Shown here piece after piece: positions 1 through 6,339 of a DNA stretch of 15,512 bases. The notes under the pieces were generated by a model. The model ran no database searches. It saw only the letters and a list, made by a program, of their open reading frames with translations, and was not told where the DNA came from. The first letter of the stretch is position 1; each line of letters opens with the position of its first letter. The stretch spans positions 14,146-29,657 of the forward strand of contig DJYJ01000026.1 of the NCBI GenBank assembly GCA_002450075.1, in the 5' to 3' direction. The stretch comes from Clostridiales bacterium UBA6981 (GTDB lineage: Bacteria; Bacillota; Clostridia; Oscillospirales; Oscillospiraceae). Made by a program: the position numbers and the translations under genes.

Positions 1-396
1 ACGCTGCTGCTGACCTTCTTCTTCCGCTATATGCGCCCGCTGATCGAAAAGGGCTATGTCTACTCCGCCGTGCCGCCGCTTTATAAGCTCTCGCGCGGCA
101 AGACGCAGCGCGTGGCCTATTCCGACGAGCAGCGCGACCGCATCAGCGCCGAGCTGCGCGGCGACAACCCCAACGTCAAAATCGACATTTCCCGCTTCAA
201 GGGCCTCGGCGAAATGGACCCGCACGAGCTGTGGGAGACCACGATGGACCCCGAGCAGCGCACGCTGCGGCGTATCACGATCGGCGACGCCATCGCCGCG
301 GACCAGGTCTTCACCGTCCTGATGGGCGAGGAGGTCGAGCCGCGCCGCGAGTGGATCGAGCAGAACGCGAAATACGTCGTGAATCTGGATATTTAA
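1..396 (+). CDS. gyrB: DNA gyrase subunit B, C-terminal part (5' end outside window)
   Basis: This is the last 131 residues of GyrB, the ATPase subunit of the A2B2 enzyme that introduces negative supercoils. The reading frame is open from base 1 (TLLLTFFFRYMRPLIEKGY), so the gene begins upstream of the window. Visible family landmarks are the end of the TOPRIM/C-terminal region with PPLYK, the RFKGLGEMDPHELWETTMDP block that contacts GyrA and DNA, and the very typical ending EPRREWIEQNA-YVVNLDI. The stop is TAA at 394-396. The gyrA Shine-Dalgarno sequence starts inside this stop codon, so the two subunits are evidently co-expressed. The ATP-binding GHKL part cannot be judged here. Identification is essentially certain; a ParE paralogue is unlikely because gyrA follows directly and the tail is GyrB-like. 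Confidence 0.97.
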   Translation, partial: TLLLTFFFRYMRPLIEKGYVYSAVPPLYKLSRGKTQRVAYSDEQRDRISAELRGDNPNVKIDISRFKGLGEMDPHELWETTMDPEQRTLRRITIGDAIAADQVFTVLMGEEVEPRREWIEQNAKYVVNLDI

Positions 397-403
397 GGAG
401 GTG
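395..403 (+). promoter_or_regulatory. Shine-Dalgarno sequence of gyrA
   Basis: AAGGAGGTG is a near-perfect complement of the 16S 3' end and overlaps the gyrB TAA stop. The ATG at 413 is 11 nt after the GGAGG core, slightly long but functional spacing. The site decides the start against the upstream in-frame GTG at 401, which lies within it. Confidence 0.85.
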
Positions 404-412
404 GGGGTTAAA

Positions 413-2917
413 ATGGCACATAAACGCGATTACAAGCCGGAGGATATCGCCTTCCCGAATCAGGCGATCACCGAGTCCGAGCTGGTCGGCGAAATGCAGA
501 CGAGCTATATCGACTATGCCATGTCCGTCATCGTCGGGCGCGCCCTGCCTGACGTGCGCGACGGCCTGAAGCCCGTCCACCGCCGCATCCTGTATACCAT
601 GTACGAGGGCAATCTCACCTCGGACAAGCCCTTTAAGAAATCCGCCACCTGCGTCGGCGACGTGCTGGGCCACTACCATCCCCACGGCGACGCCTCGGTT
701 TACGACGCAATGGTGAGACTGGCGCAGGACTTTTCCATGCGCTATATGCTCGTCGACGGCCACGGCAACTTCGGCTCGGTCGACGGCGACCCCCCTGCCG
801 CCTACCGTTACACGGAGGCGAGACTTTCCAAAATCTCCAACGAGATGCTCCGCGACATCGACAAGGAGACGGTCGACTGGGATCCCAACTTTGACGAGAC
901 GAGAAAAGAGCCGCGCGTGCTGCCCTCCCGCTTCCCGAACCTGCTGGTCAACGGCTCGAGCGGCATCGCCGTCGGCATGGCGACGAACATCCCGCCCCAT
1001 AACCTCGCCGAGGTCATCGACGCCTGCGTCTGCGTCCTCGACGACCCAGACTGCGAGCTGGCCGACCTGATGAAATACATCAAGGGGCCGGACTTCCCGA
1101 CGAGGGGCATCATCATGGGCCGCAGCGGCATCCGCCAGGCCTACGCCACCGGCCGCGGCCGCGTCATCATGCGCGCCCGCACCGAATTTGAGGAGTACGG
1201 CCGCGACAGCCGCACCCGCATCATCGTCACGGAGCTGCCCTATCAGGTCAACAAGCGCCAGCTCATCAAGAACATCGCCGACCAGGTGCACGAAAAGCGC
1301 CTCGAGGGCATTTCCGACCTGCGCGACGAGACCGACCGCAACGGTATGCGCATCGTCATCGAATTAAAGCGCGACGCCAACCCCCAGGTCGTGCTCAACC
1401 GTCTCTTTGCCCAGACGGCCATGCAGTCGAGCTTTTCGATCAACATGCTGGCGCTGGTCAACAACCAGACCCAGCCCAAGATCCTCTCCCTGCGCCATAT
1501 CCTCGACGAGTATCTTGCTTTCCAGGAGGACATCATCGTCCGCCGCACGCGCTACGATCTCAGAAAGGCGGAGGAGCGCGCCCACCTGCTCGAGGGCCTG
1601 CTGATCGCCCAGGACAATATCGACGAGGTCATCCGCATCATCCGTTCGAGCTATGACAACGCCAAGCAGAACCTGATGGAGCGCTTCTCCCTCTCCGAGG
1701 TGCAGGCGCAGGCCATCTGCGATATGCGCCTGATCCAGCTGCAGGGGCTCAACCGCGAAAAGCTCGAGCAGGAGTACAAGGAGCTCGAGGAGAAGATCGC
1801 GTATTATAAAGAGCTGCTCGCCTCGCCGGAGATGATCCGCCAGGTGCTCAAGGAGGAGCTGATCGCGATCCGCGACAAATACGGCGACGAGCGCCGCACC
1901 GAGATCCAGGACGTCGAGGACGAGATCGATATCGAGGATCTCATCGAGGAGAAGCAGTGCGTCTACACGCTGACCCACGGCGGCTATATCAAGCGTCTGC
2001 CCGTCGGCGAATACCGCGCCCAGGGCCGCGGCGGCCGCGGCGTCAGAGCCATGGCCACCAAGGACGAGGACTATACCGAGACGGTCTTTACCGCCTCGAC
2101 CCACGACAACATCCTGCTCTTCACCGACCGCGGACGGGTCTATATCAAGAAGGGCTACCAGATCCCGGAGGCCGGACGCAACGCCCGCGGCACGAACATC
2201 GTCAACATCCTGCAGATCGAGCCCGATGAAAAGATCAGCGCGATGATCTGCGGCCGCGGCATCGACATGGGCAGCTACCTCATCTTCGTCACGCGCAACG
2301 GCACGGTCAAGCGCATGGAGCAGTCCGCGCTGAAAAACATCCGCGCGAGCGGCATCCGCGCGCTGACGCTCGAGGAGGGCGACGAGCTGATCTCCGTCCT
2401 GCAGACCGCGGGCGACGAGCAGATCTTCATCGCCACCCACGGCGGCATGGCCGTCTGCTTCAACGAGACCGACGTGCGCGCCACCGGCCGTACGGCCATC
2501 GGCGTGCGCGGCATCCGTCTGCGCGGCGGGGACTGGGTCGTCGGCGCCGGCGCCACCGGCGAGGGCAGAGACGTCCTCTCCATCACCGAAAAGGGCTACG
2601 GCAAGCGCACGGACATCGGCGAATACAGCGTCCACAGCCGCGGCGGCGTAGGCGTGAAGAACTATACCGTCACGGACAAGACCGGCGGCGTAGCCGCGAT
2701 CAAGATGGTGGGCGAGGCAGACGACCTGCTCGTCATCACGAACGACGGCACGATCATCCGCACCCCGGTCGAGCGCATCTCGCGCCTGGGGCGCGCCACG
2801 CAGGGCGTGCGCGTCATGCGCCTGAACGAGGGCAGCCGCGTCATCGACATTGAGAAGACCGAGCCGGAGACCGAGGAAGCCGAGACCGACGAACCCGAGG
2901 CTGAAAGCGAAGAATAA
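413..2917 (+). CDS. gyrA: DNA gyrase subunit A
   Basis: GyrA, the DNA breakage-reunion subunit of gyrase, 834 residues from the chosen ATG, a normal length. The start at 413 is preferred because AAGGAGGTG (395-403) lies upstream of it; an in-frame GTG at 401 would sit inside that ribosome binding site. Landmarks: SYIDYAMSVIVGRALPDVRDGLKPVHRR near residue 31, the winged-helix HPHGDASVYD (residues 89-98), catalytic Tyr133 in AAYRYTEARL, and the GyrA-box QGRGGRG (537-543) opening the beta-pinwheel C-terminal domain needed for supercoiling. The presence of that box supports gyrase over ParC. The tail (last ~25 residues) is strongly acidic, rich in Glu. Residue 94, equivalent to E. coli Ser83, is Ala, followed by Ser95, as in Mycobacterium tuberculosis GyrA. 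It lies 16 nt after gyrB and 35 nt before the next gene, which implies one operon. Confidence 0.98.
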   Translation: MAHKRDYKPEDIAFPNQAITESELVGEMQTSYIDYAMSVIVGRALPDVRDGLKPVHRRILYTMYEGNLTSDKPFKKSATCVGDVLGHYHPHGDASVYDAMVRLAQDFSMRYMLVDGHGNFGSVDGDPPAAYRYTEARLSKISNEMLRDIDKETVDWDPNFDETRKEPRVLPSRFPNLLVNGSSGIAVGMATNIPPHNLAEVIDACVCVLDDPDCELADLMKYIKGPDFPTRGIIMGRSGIRQAYATGRGRVIMRARTEFEEYGRDSRTRIIVTELPYQVNKRQLIKNIADQVHEKRLEGISDLRDETDRNGMRIVIELKRDANPQVVLNRLFAQTAMQSSFSINMLALVNNQTQPKILSLRHILDEYLAFQEDIIVRRTRYDLRKAEERAHLLEGLLIAQDNIDEVIRIIRSSYDNAKQNLMERFSLSEVQAQAICDMRLIQLQGLNREKLEQEYKELEEKIAYYKELLASPEMIRQVLKEELIAIRDKYGDERRTEIQDVEDEIDIEDLIEEKQCVYTLTHGGYIKRLPVGEYRAQGRGGRGVRAMATKDEDYTETVFTASTHDNILLFTDRGRVYIKKGYQIPEAGRNARGTNIVNILQIEPDEKISAMICGRGIDMGSYLIFVTRNGTVKRMEQSALKNIRASGIRALTLEEGDELISVLQTAGDEQIFIATHGGMAVCFNETDVRATGRTAIGVRGIRLRGGDWVVGAGATGEGRDVLSITEKGYGKRTDIGEYSVHSRGGVGVKNYTVTDKTGGVAAIKMVGEADDLLVITNDGTIIRTPVERISRLGRATQGVRVMRLNEGSRVIDIEKTEPETEEAETDEPEAESEE

Positions 2918-2952
2918 GCACTTTCCCCTCTTAAAAGAAAGGAGAGCTGAGC

Positions 2953-3393
2953 ATGGACAACAAAAACAAGCAGCAGAAGCCGAAGAAAAAGGGCTCCGGC
3001 CTTTGGGTCGCCGTTTTCTTCCTCGTGGTGTGGCTGATCAACACCGTCGACTTTGACGATCTCGCCTACCGGCTCTCCCGCCTTTTCCGGGGCGGAGAAC
3101 TCTCGCTGGACGACATGCAGATCGTCGTCGGCATCGTGGCGGTGCTGGCGGTTGTGCTGGTGGCCGTTACGCTCACGCGCCTGAGTAAGGTGCGCGCGCA
3201 AAAGCGCTTTGACGGCATCCGCTCCTTCCGGGGCGGCACGGCGCAGGCGCACTCCCACGACCGCATCACCGGCTATCAGGTAGGCGCCGAGAACGCGCAG
3301 GAGCACTGGAAAAAGCAGCTTGACGGCTTCCTCGCGGCCGGCATCATCGACCGCAGCGAATACCGCGTTCTGCTTGAGCGCCGCCGCCGTTGA
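2953..3393 (+). CDS. Small membrane protein with two helices and a possible SHOCT-like C-terminal tail
   Basis: A 146-residue protein I do not recognise as a named family. The ATG at 2953 follows AAAGGAG (2937-2943) with good spacing. The N-terminus is lysine-rich (MDNKNKQQKPKKKG), then comes a hydrophobic segment at about 17-31, a short exposed stretch (about 32-55) and a second hydrophobic segment at about 57-75. The remainder is basic and probably cytoplasmic by the positive-inside rule. The tail (about 115-146), with HWKKQLDGFLAAGIIDRSEY followed by an Arg-rich end, resembles the short helical SHOCT-type pattern in which a small domain at the C-terminus carries L-x-x-L and G-I-I/x-x-x-E-Y/F features. 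That resemblance is inference from pattern alone. It lies 35 nt after gyrA and should be in the gyrase transcription unit. Function unknown. Confidence 0.85.
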   Translation: MDNKNKQQKPKKKGSGLWVAVFFLVVWLINTVDFDDLAYRLSRLFRGGELSLDDMQIVVGIVAVLAVVLVAVTLTRLSKVRAQKRFDGIRSFRGGTAQAHSHDRITGYQVGAENAQEHWKKQLDGFLAAGIIDRSEYRVLLERRRR

Positions 3394-3394
3394 T

Positions 3395-3464
3395 AGTTTC
3401 TAGATTCTAGTGTCTAGTGTCTAGTAGAGCGCCGCTAGAAACTAGACACTAGAAACTAGACACT
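3395..3464. repeat. CTAG lattice: imperfect 30-bp inverted repeat built of 7-bp CTAGNNN units
   Basis: Eight CTAG tetramers start at 3400, 3407, 3414, 3421, 3435, 3442, 3449 and 3456. All lie on a single 7-bp lattice with only one position (3428) empty. The triplets between them are ATT, TGT, TGT in the left arm and AAA, ACA, AAA in the right arm. The arms 3395-3424 and 3435-3464 are complementary with about three mismatches around a 10-nt loop (3425-3434), so RNA of either strand can form a long hairpin. The element fills almost the whole gap between the membrane protein gene and rnhA and ends 1 nt before the rnhA ribosome binding site. It has no U-tract and so is not a classic terminator. 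It may be a dispersed intergenic repeat, an mRNA processing or stability element, or a protein-binding array. Confidence 0.85.
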
Positions 3465-3475
3465 CGGAGAAATGT

Positions 3476-3925
3476 ATGAAAACAGTAGAAATCTACACCG
3501 ACGGTGCGTGCAGCGGCAATCCCGGCCCGGGGGGCTGGGGCGCGATTTTGCGCTATGCCGGTCACGAAAAGGAGCTCTCCGGCGCGGAGAGCATGACCAC
3601 CAACAACCGCATGGAGCTGCTCGGTGTCATCACGGCGCTCGAGGCGCTCCGTGAGCCCTGCGTGGTCGAGCTGTATTCCGATTCGAAATACGTCATCGAC
3701 GCGCTCGACAAGGGCTGGGCGGTCAAATGGAAGAAAAACGGCTGGAAAAAGCCGGACAAAAAGCCGGCGCTCAACCCCGATCTGTGGGAGCGGCTGCTCG
3801 CGCTCACGGAAAAGCACGAGCTGCACTATCACTGGGTCAAGGGTCACGCCGAAAACGCTTATAACAACCGCTGCGACGCGCTGGCCGTCGCGGCGCGGGA
3901 GCGCATTGTGAGGGAGCAAGCTTGA
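3476..3925 (+). CDS. rnhA: Ribonuclease HI
   Basis: RNase HI, 149 residues, cleaves the RNA strand of RNA-DNA hybrids such as R-loops and primers. The full catalytic set is visible: Asp9 (YTDGACSGNPGPGGWG), Glu47 (NNRMELLG), Asp69 (YSDSKYVID), His124 (WVKGHAEN) and Asp134 (NNRCDALA), at almost the same spacing as the E. coli enzyme. The basic handle region (WKKNGWKKPDKK, about 85-96) is present. The ATG at 3476 has GGAG (3466-3469) six bases upstream. An out-of-frame ATG at 3472 sits nearer the ribosome binding site but opens a different, non-coding frame. Its stop TGA (3923-3925) overlaps the TTG start of the ABC exporter gene, so the two are likely translationally coupled. It follows the CTAG hairpin element. 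Confidence 0.97.
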   Translation: MKTVEIYTDGACSGNPGPGGWGAILRYAGHEKELSGAESMTTNNRMELLGVITALEALREPCVVELYSDSKYVIDALDKGWAVKWKKNGWKKPDKKPALNPDLWERLLALTEKHELHYHWVKGHAENAYNNRCDALAVAARERIVREQA

Positions 3926-5691
3926 ACATCAACTACCACGACAAGCCGCTGAAGATCTTTATGGCCTATGTGTTCGCGCACAAGGGCCTTTTCGCCATCG
4001 ACATGGTCTGCGCGCTGGCCGTGGCGGTGATCGACCTTGTCTTCCCCTATGTCTCGCGCACGGCGATGAACACGCTGCTGCCGCAGAAGCTGTTTACGAC
4101 CTTCTTCGCCGTCATGGGCATCATGATCGCGGCCTATTTTCTCAAGAGCGTGCTGTATTACATCATCACGGTCGTCGGCCACCGCATGGGCGTGCTGACC
4201 GAATCGGACATGCGCCGCGACATCTTCACCCATATGCAGGATCTCTCCTGCAGCTTTTATGACAAGAACCGCACCGGCGTGCTGATGAGCCGCATCACCT
4301 CCGACCTCTTTGAGGTGACGGAGCTAAGCCACCACGGGCCGGAGAATATCGTGATCTGCACGCTGACGATCCTCGGCGCGCTCATCGTGCTCTTTACGCT
4401 GCAGTGGCAGCTGGCGCTCCCGCTTGCGGTGCTTTTGCCGATCTGTCTGTGGTTCACGCTCTCGCAGCGGCTGCGCATGAAGCGCGCCAACGTCGAGGTC
4501 AAGCGCAAGACCGCGGACATCTATTCCGCCATCGAAAGCAGCATCTCCGGCATCCGCACGGCCAAGGCCTTTGCCAACGAGCACGTCGAGCACGACAAGT
4601 TCGAGGAGGCCAACGCCCTCTTCCGCGGCGCAAAGGTGGAGTATTACAGGTCCATGGGGCTTTTCATGAGCGGCATGGAGTTTACGACCGGCATCATGCA
4701 GGTCGTCGTCATCACGGTCGGCGGGCTTTTGATCATGCAGGGGAAGATGGACTTCGTCAATCTGATCACCTTCTCGCTGTATGTTTCGACCTTTGTCACG
4801 CCCGTGCGCAAGCTCGCCCAGTTTTCCGAGCAGTATATGCAGGGCGCGGCGGGCTTTGAGCGCTTTCTCGAGATCATGCGCACCGAGCCGGAGATCAAAG
4901 ACCGCCCCGGCGCCGAAACGCTTGAGCGCGTCGAGGGACGGATCGAATACCGTGACGTCAGCTTTGCCTACGCAAACGGCATCCCGGTTTTGAGCCATAT
5001 CGATCTCACGGTCGAGCCGGGGCAGTGCCTCGCCGTCGTCGGCCCCTCCGGCGGCGGAAAGACCACGCTCTGCCAGCTGCTGCCGCGTCTGTACGACGTG
5101 ACGGGCGGCGGCGTGTTCGTCGACGGGCACGACGTGCGCGACCTCACCCAGGCCAGCCTGCGCCGCTCGATCGGCATGCTGCAGCAGGACGTGTTCATGT
5201 TCGCCGGCACCGTGCGGGAAAACATCCGCTACGGCCGGGGCGACGCGACCGACGAGGAGATCGTCGCCGCGGCGGTGCGCGCCGAGATCCACGACGAGAT
5301 CATGGCCATGCCGAACGGCTATGACACCTATATCGGCGAGCGGGGCGTGATGCTCTCCGGCGGGCAGAAGCAGCGCATCTCGATCGCGCGCATTTTTCTG
5401 AAGAATCCGAAGATCCTCATTCTCGACGAGGCGACCAGTGCGCTCGACACCGTGACCGAGCAGCGCATCCAGTCCTCGCTCGACGCCCTCAGCGAGGGGC
5501 GCACGAGCATCATCATCGCCCACCGCCTGTCCACGATCCGCCATGCGGACAAGATCGCAGTCATCGAGGGCGAGAGGATCGTCGAGATGGGCTCGCACAC
5601 GGAGCTGATGAAACAAAACGGCGTCTACGCGGGGCTGGTCCGCGCGCAGAGCTTTGCCGGACAAAACAGGGAGGAAGAGCAAGCATGCTGA
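3922..5691 (+). CDS. Half-size ABC exporter (fused membrane and ATPase domains)
   Basis: A 589-residue exporter of the MsbA/BmrA/multidrug-lipid type IV fold, which works as a dimer in the cytoplasmic membrane. The start is TTG, giving the 4-nt overlap TTGA with the rnhA stop; AGGGAG (3911-3916) lies 5 nt upstream. An ATG at 3961 is possible but would cut into the N-terminal elbow helix. Membrane helices fall near residues 22-44, 58-84, 141-160, 163-181, 247-272 and 278-294. The SFYDKNRTGVLMSRITSD coupling-region motif is at about 111-128. The ATPase domain has Walker A GPSGGGKTT (374-382, Lys380), Q-loop Gln422, signature LSGGQ (478-482), Walker B ILILDE (Asp502, catalytic Glu503) and H-loop His534. 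All catalytic residues are intact, so a homodimer is plausible; there is no partner half-transporter gene nearby. Substrate cannot be told. It overlaps the next gene by 7 nt. Confidence 0.95.
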   Translation: MNINYHDKPLKIFMAYVFAHKGLFAIDMVCALAVAVIDLVFPYVSRTAMNTLLPQKLFTTFFAVMGIMIAAYFLKSVLYYIITVVGHRMGVLTESDMRRDIFTHMQDLSCSFYDKNRTGVLMSRITSDLFEVTELSHHGPENIVICTLTILGALIVLFTLQWQLALPLAVLLPICLWFTLSQRLRMKRANVEVKRKTADIYSAIESSISGIRTAKAFANEHVEHDKFEEANALFRGAKVEYYRSMGLFMSGMEFTTGIMQVVVITVGGLLIMQGKMDFVNLITFSLYVSTFVTPVRKLAQFSEQYMQGAAGFERFLEIMRTEPEIKDRPGAETLERVEGRIEYRDVSFAYANGIPVLSHIDLTVEPGQCLAVVGPSGGGKTTLCQLLPRLYDVTGGGVFVDGHDVRDLTQASLRRSIGMLQQDVFMFAGTVRENIRYGRGDATDEEIVAAAVRAEIHDEIMAMPNGYDTYIGERGVMLSGGQKQRISIARIFLKNPKILILDEATSALDTVTEQRIQSSLDALSEGRTSIIIAHRLSTIRHADKIAVIEGERIVEMGSHTELMKQNGVYAGLVRAQSFAGQNREEEQAC

Positions 5692-6269
5692 CAATCCGAA
5701 AGGGCGGCCACCGCGATCTCGAGCGGTATTACGGCCTGATGGAGATCGACTTTGACAGCGAGGAGCTGCTGGGCAAGCTCGCGATCCACCGCGCGATCTC
5801 ACGCGGCGAGCAGGAGCTGCTGATCGTCTATGACGACGAGAGCAATCTGGAGGTCGCCTATGCGCTGTGCGGGATCAAGAGCCTGTACGGCTATGTGCAG
5901 CTCAAGTACATGGCGGTCTTTCCGTGGTACCGCGGCAAGGGGCTCGGCATCCAGACGATGCGGCTTCTCAACAAACGCTATGCCGACCGTCAGGGCATCA
6001 TCGCCGAGCTGACCGAGTTTGACGATCCCGAGCCGGATCATCTGAAAAAGCTCTTTAAGTTTTTCTCGCGCTTCGGCTACAACGAGATCGAGAGCGACTA
6101 CCGCATCTCCGGCACGACGGCGCACGTCTTTGTCAAGCCCATCGCAGGCAAGGAGGACATCACGCCGGTCTATCACCGCGTGCTCGCGGACTTTTACAAC
6201 CGCGTCCTCACGCCCATGGCCATGAGCCGGATGATCGATTTAAGGCCGGTAAGGAAAAAAGAAGAGTGA
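5685..6269 (+). CDS. GNAT-like N-acetyltransferase
   Basis: A 194-residue protein with features of the GCN5-related N-acetyltransferase fold. The acetyl-CoA pyrophosphate-binding motif A is seen as VFPWYRGKGLGIQTM, with R83-G84-K85-G86-L87-G88 matching the R/Q-x-x-G-x-G/A consensus. A preceding beta-strand pair (QELLIVYDDES, VAYALCGI) and a later FFSRFGYNE segment, common to the family, are also present. The C-terminal 40 residues (after HVFVKPI) look like a family-specific extension. The ATG at 5685 lies inside the end of the ABC exporter gene (7-nt overlap) with AGGGAGG (5668-5674) as ribosome binding site, so translation is probably coupled. Target unknown: small molecule or protein N-terminus/lysine are both possible. 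It is the last gene of the gyrase unit, with a hairpin beginning at its stop codon. Confidence 0.82.
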   Translation: MLTIRKGGHRDLERYYGLMEIDFDSEELLGKLAIHRAISRGEQELLIVYDDESNLEVAYALCGIKSLYGYVQLKYMAVFPWYRGKGLGIQTMRLLNKRYADRQGIIAELTEFDDPEPDHLKKLFKFFSRFGYNEIESDYRISGTTAHVFVKPIAGKEDITPVYHRVLADFYNRVLTPMAMSRMIDLRPVRKKEE

Positions 6270-6303
6270 TCGCAAACGCCGCCCATCGGGCGGCGTTTGC
6301 GAT
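6269..6303 (+). terminator. Perfect 16-bp hairpin, likely terminator of the gyrase unit
   Basis: ATCGCAAACGCCGCCC (6269-6284) pairs perfectly with 6288-6303 around a 3-nt ATC loop. The first base is the last base of the acetyltransferase stop codon. The following T-richness (TTGATTTC) is weak, so this is a less than ideal intrinsic terminator on the plus strand. On the minus strand the stem is followed by a run rich in T (complement of 6254-6268), but no minus-strand gene reads into it. The hairpin ends exactly where the mfd -35 hexamer begins. Confidence 0.75.
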
Positions 6304-6331
6304 TGATTTCTCCCGCCCGGCATGCTATAAT
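6303..6331 (+). promoter_or_regulatory. Vegetative promoter of mfd with extended -10
   Basis: TTGATT (6303-6308), a 17-bp spacer, then TATAAT (6326-6331) preceded by TGC, giving an extended -10. This is a strong sigma-A type promoter. The expected transcription start is 6338-6340, while the mfd ATG is 6340-6342. The -35 starts on the last base of the upstream terminator stem. Confidence 0.85.
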
Positions 6332-6339
6332 CCCTCTCG

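Noticed and set aside
401..412. GTG at 401 as gyrA start
   Set aside because: It lies within the Shine-Dalgarno sequence AAGGAGGTG, which would then have no room. ATG at 413 is correctly placed and gives a normal N-terminus.
311..1291. 326-codon open frame on the minus strand across gyrB/gyrA
   Set aside because: It is antisense to unmistakable gyrase genes, rich in Ala/Val/Asp/His, without a ribosome binding site. Such shadows are expected opposite GC-rich genes.
1364..2635. 423-codon minus-strand open frame opposite gyrA
   Set aside because: Composition is a mirror of gyrA codon use (Ala, Asp, Leu, Val repeats). No domain, no start signal.
3395..3464. Possibility that the CTAG repeats are a CRISPR array or an insertion-sequence end
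   Set aside because: The repeat unit is only 7 bp with 3-bp variable parts, so there are no spacers. There is no transposase and no target duplication visible.
4324..5802. 492-codon minus-strand open frame opposite the ABC exporter
   Set aside because: Antisense shadow of a gene with all catalytic motifs intact. Low-complexity Ala/Asp/His/Arg composition.
6322..6330. ATG at 6322 as an upstream start for mfd
   Set aside because: The frame is ATG CTA TAA, an immediate stop, and it overlaps the promoter -10.
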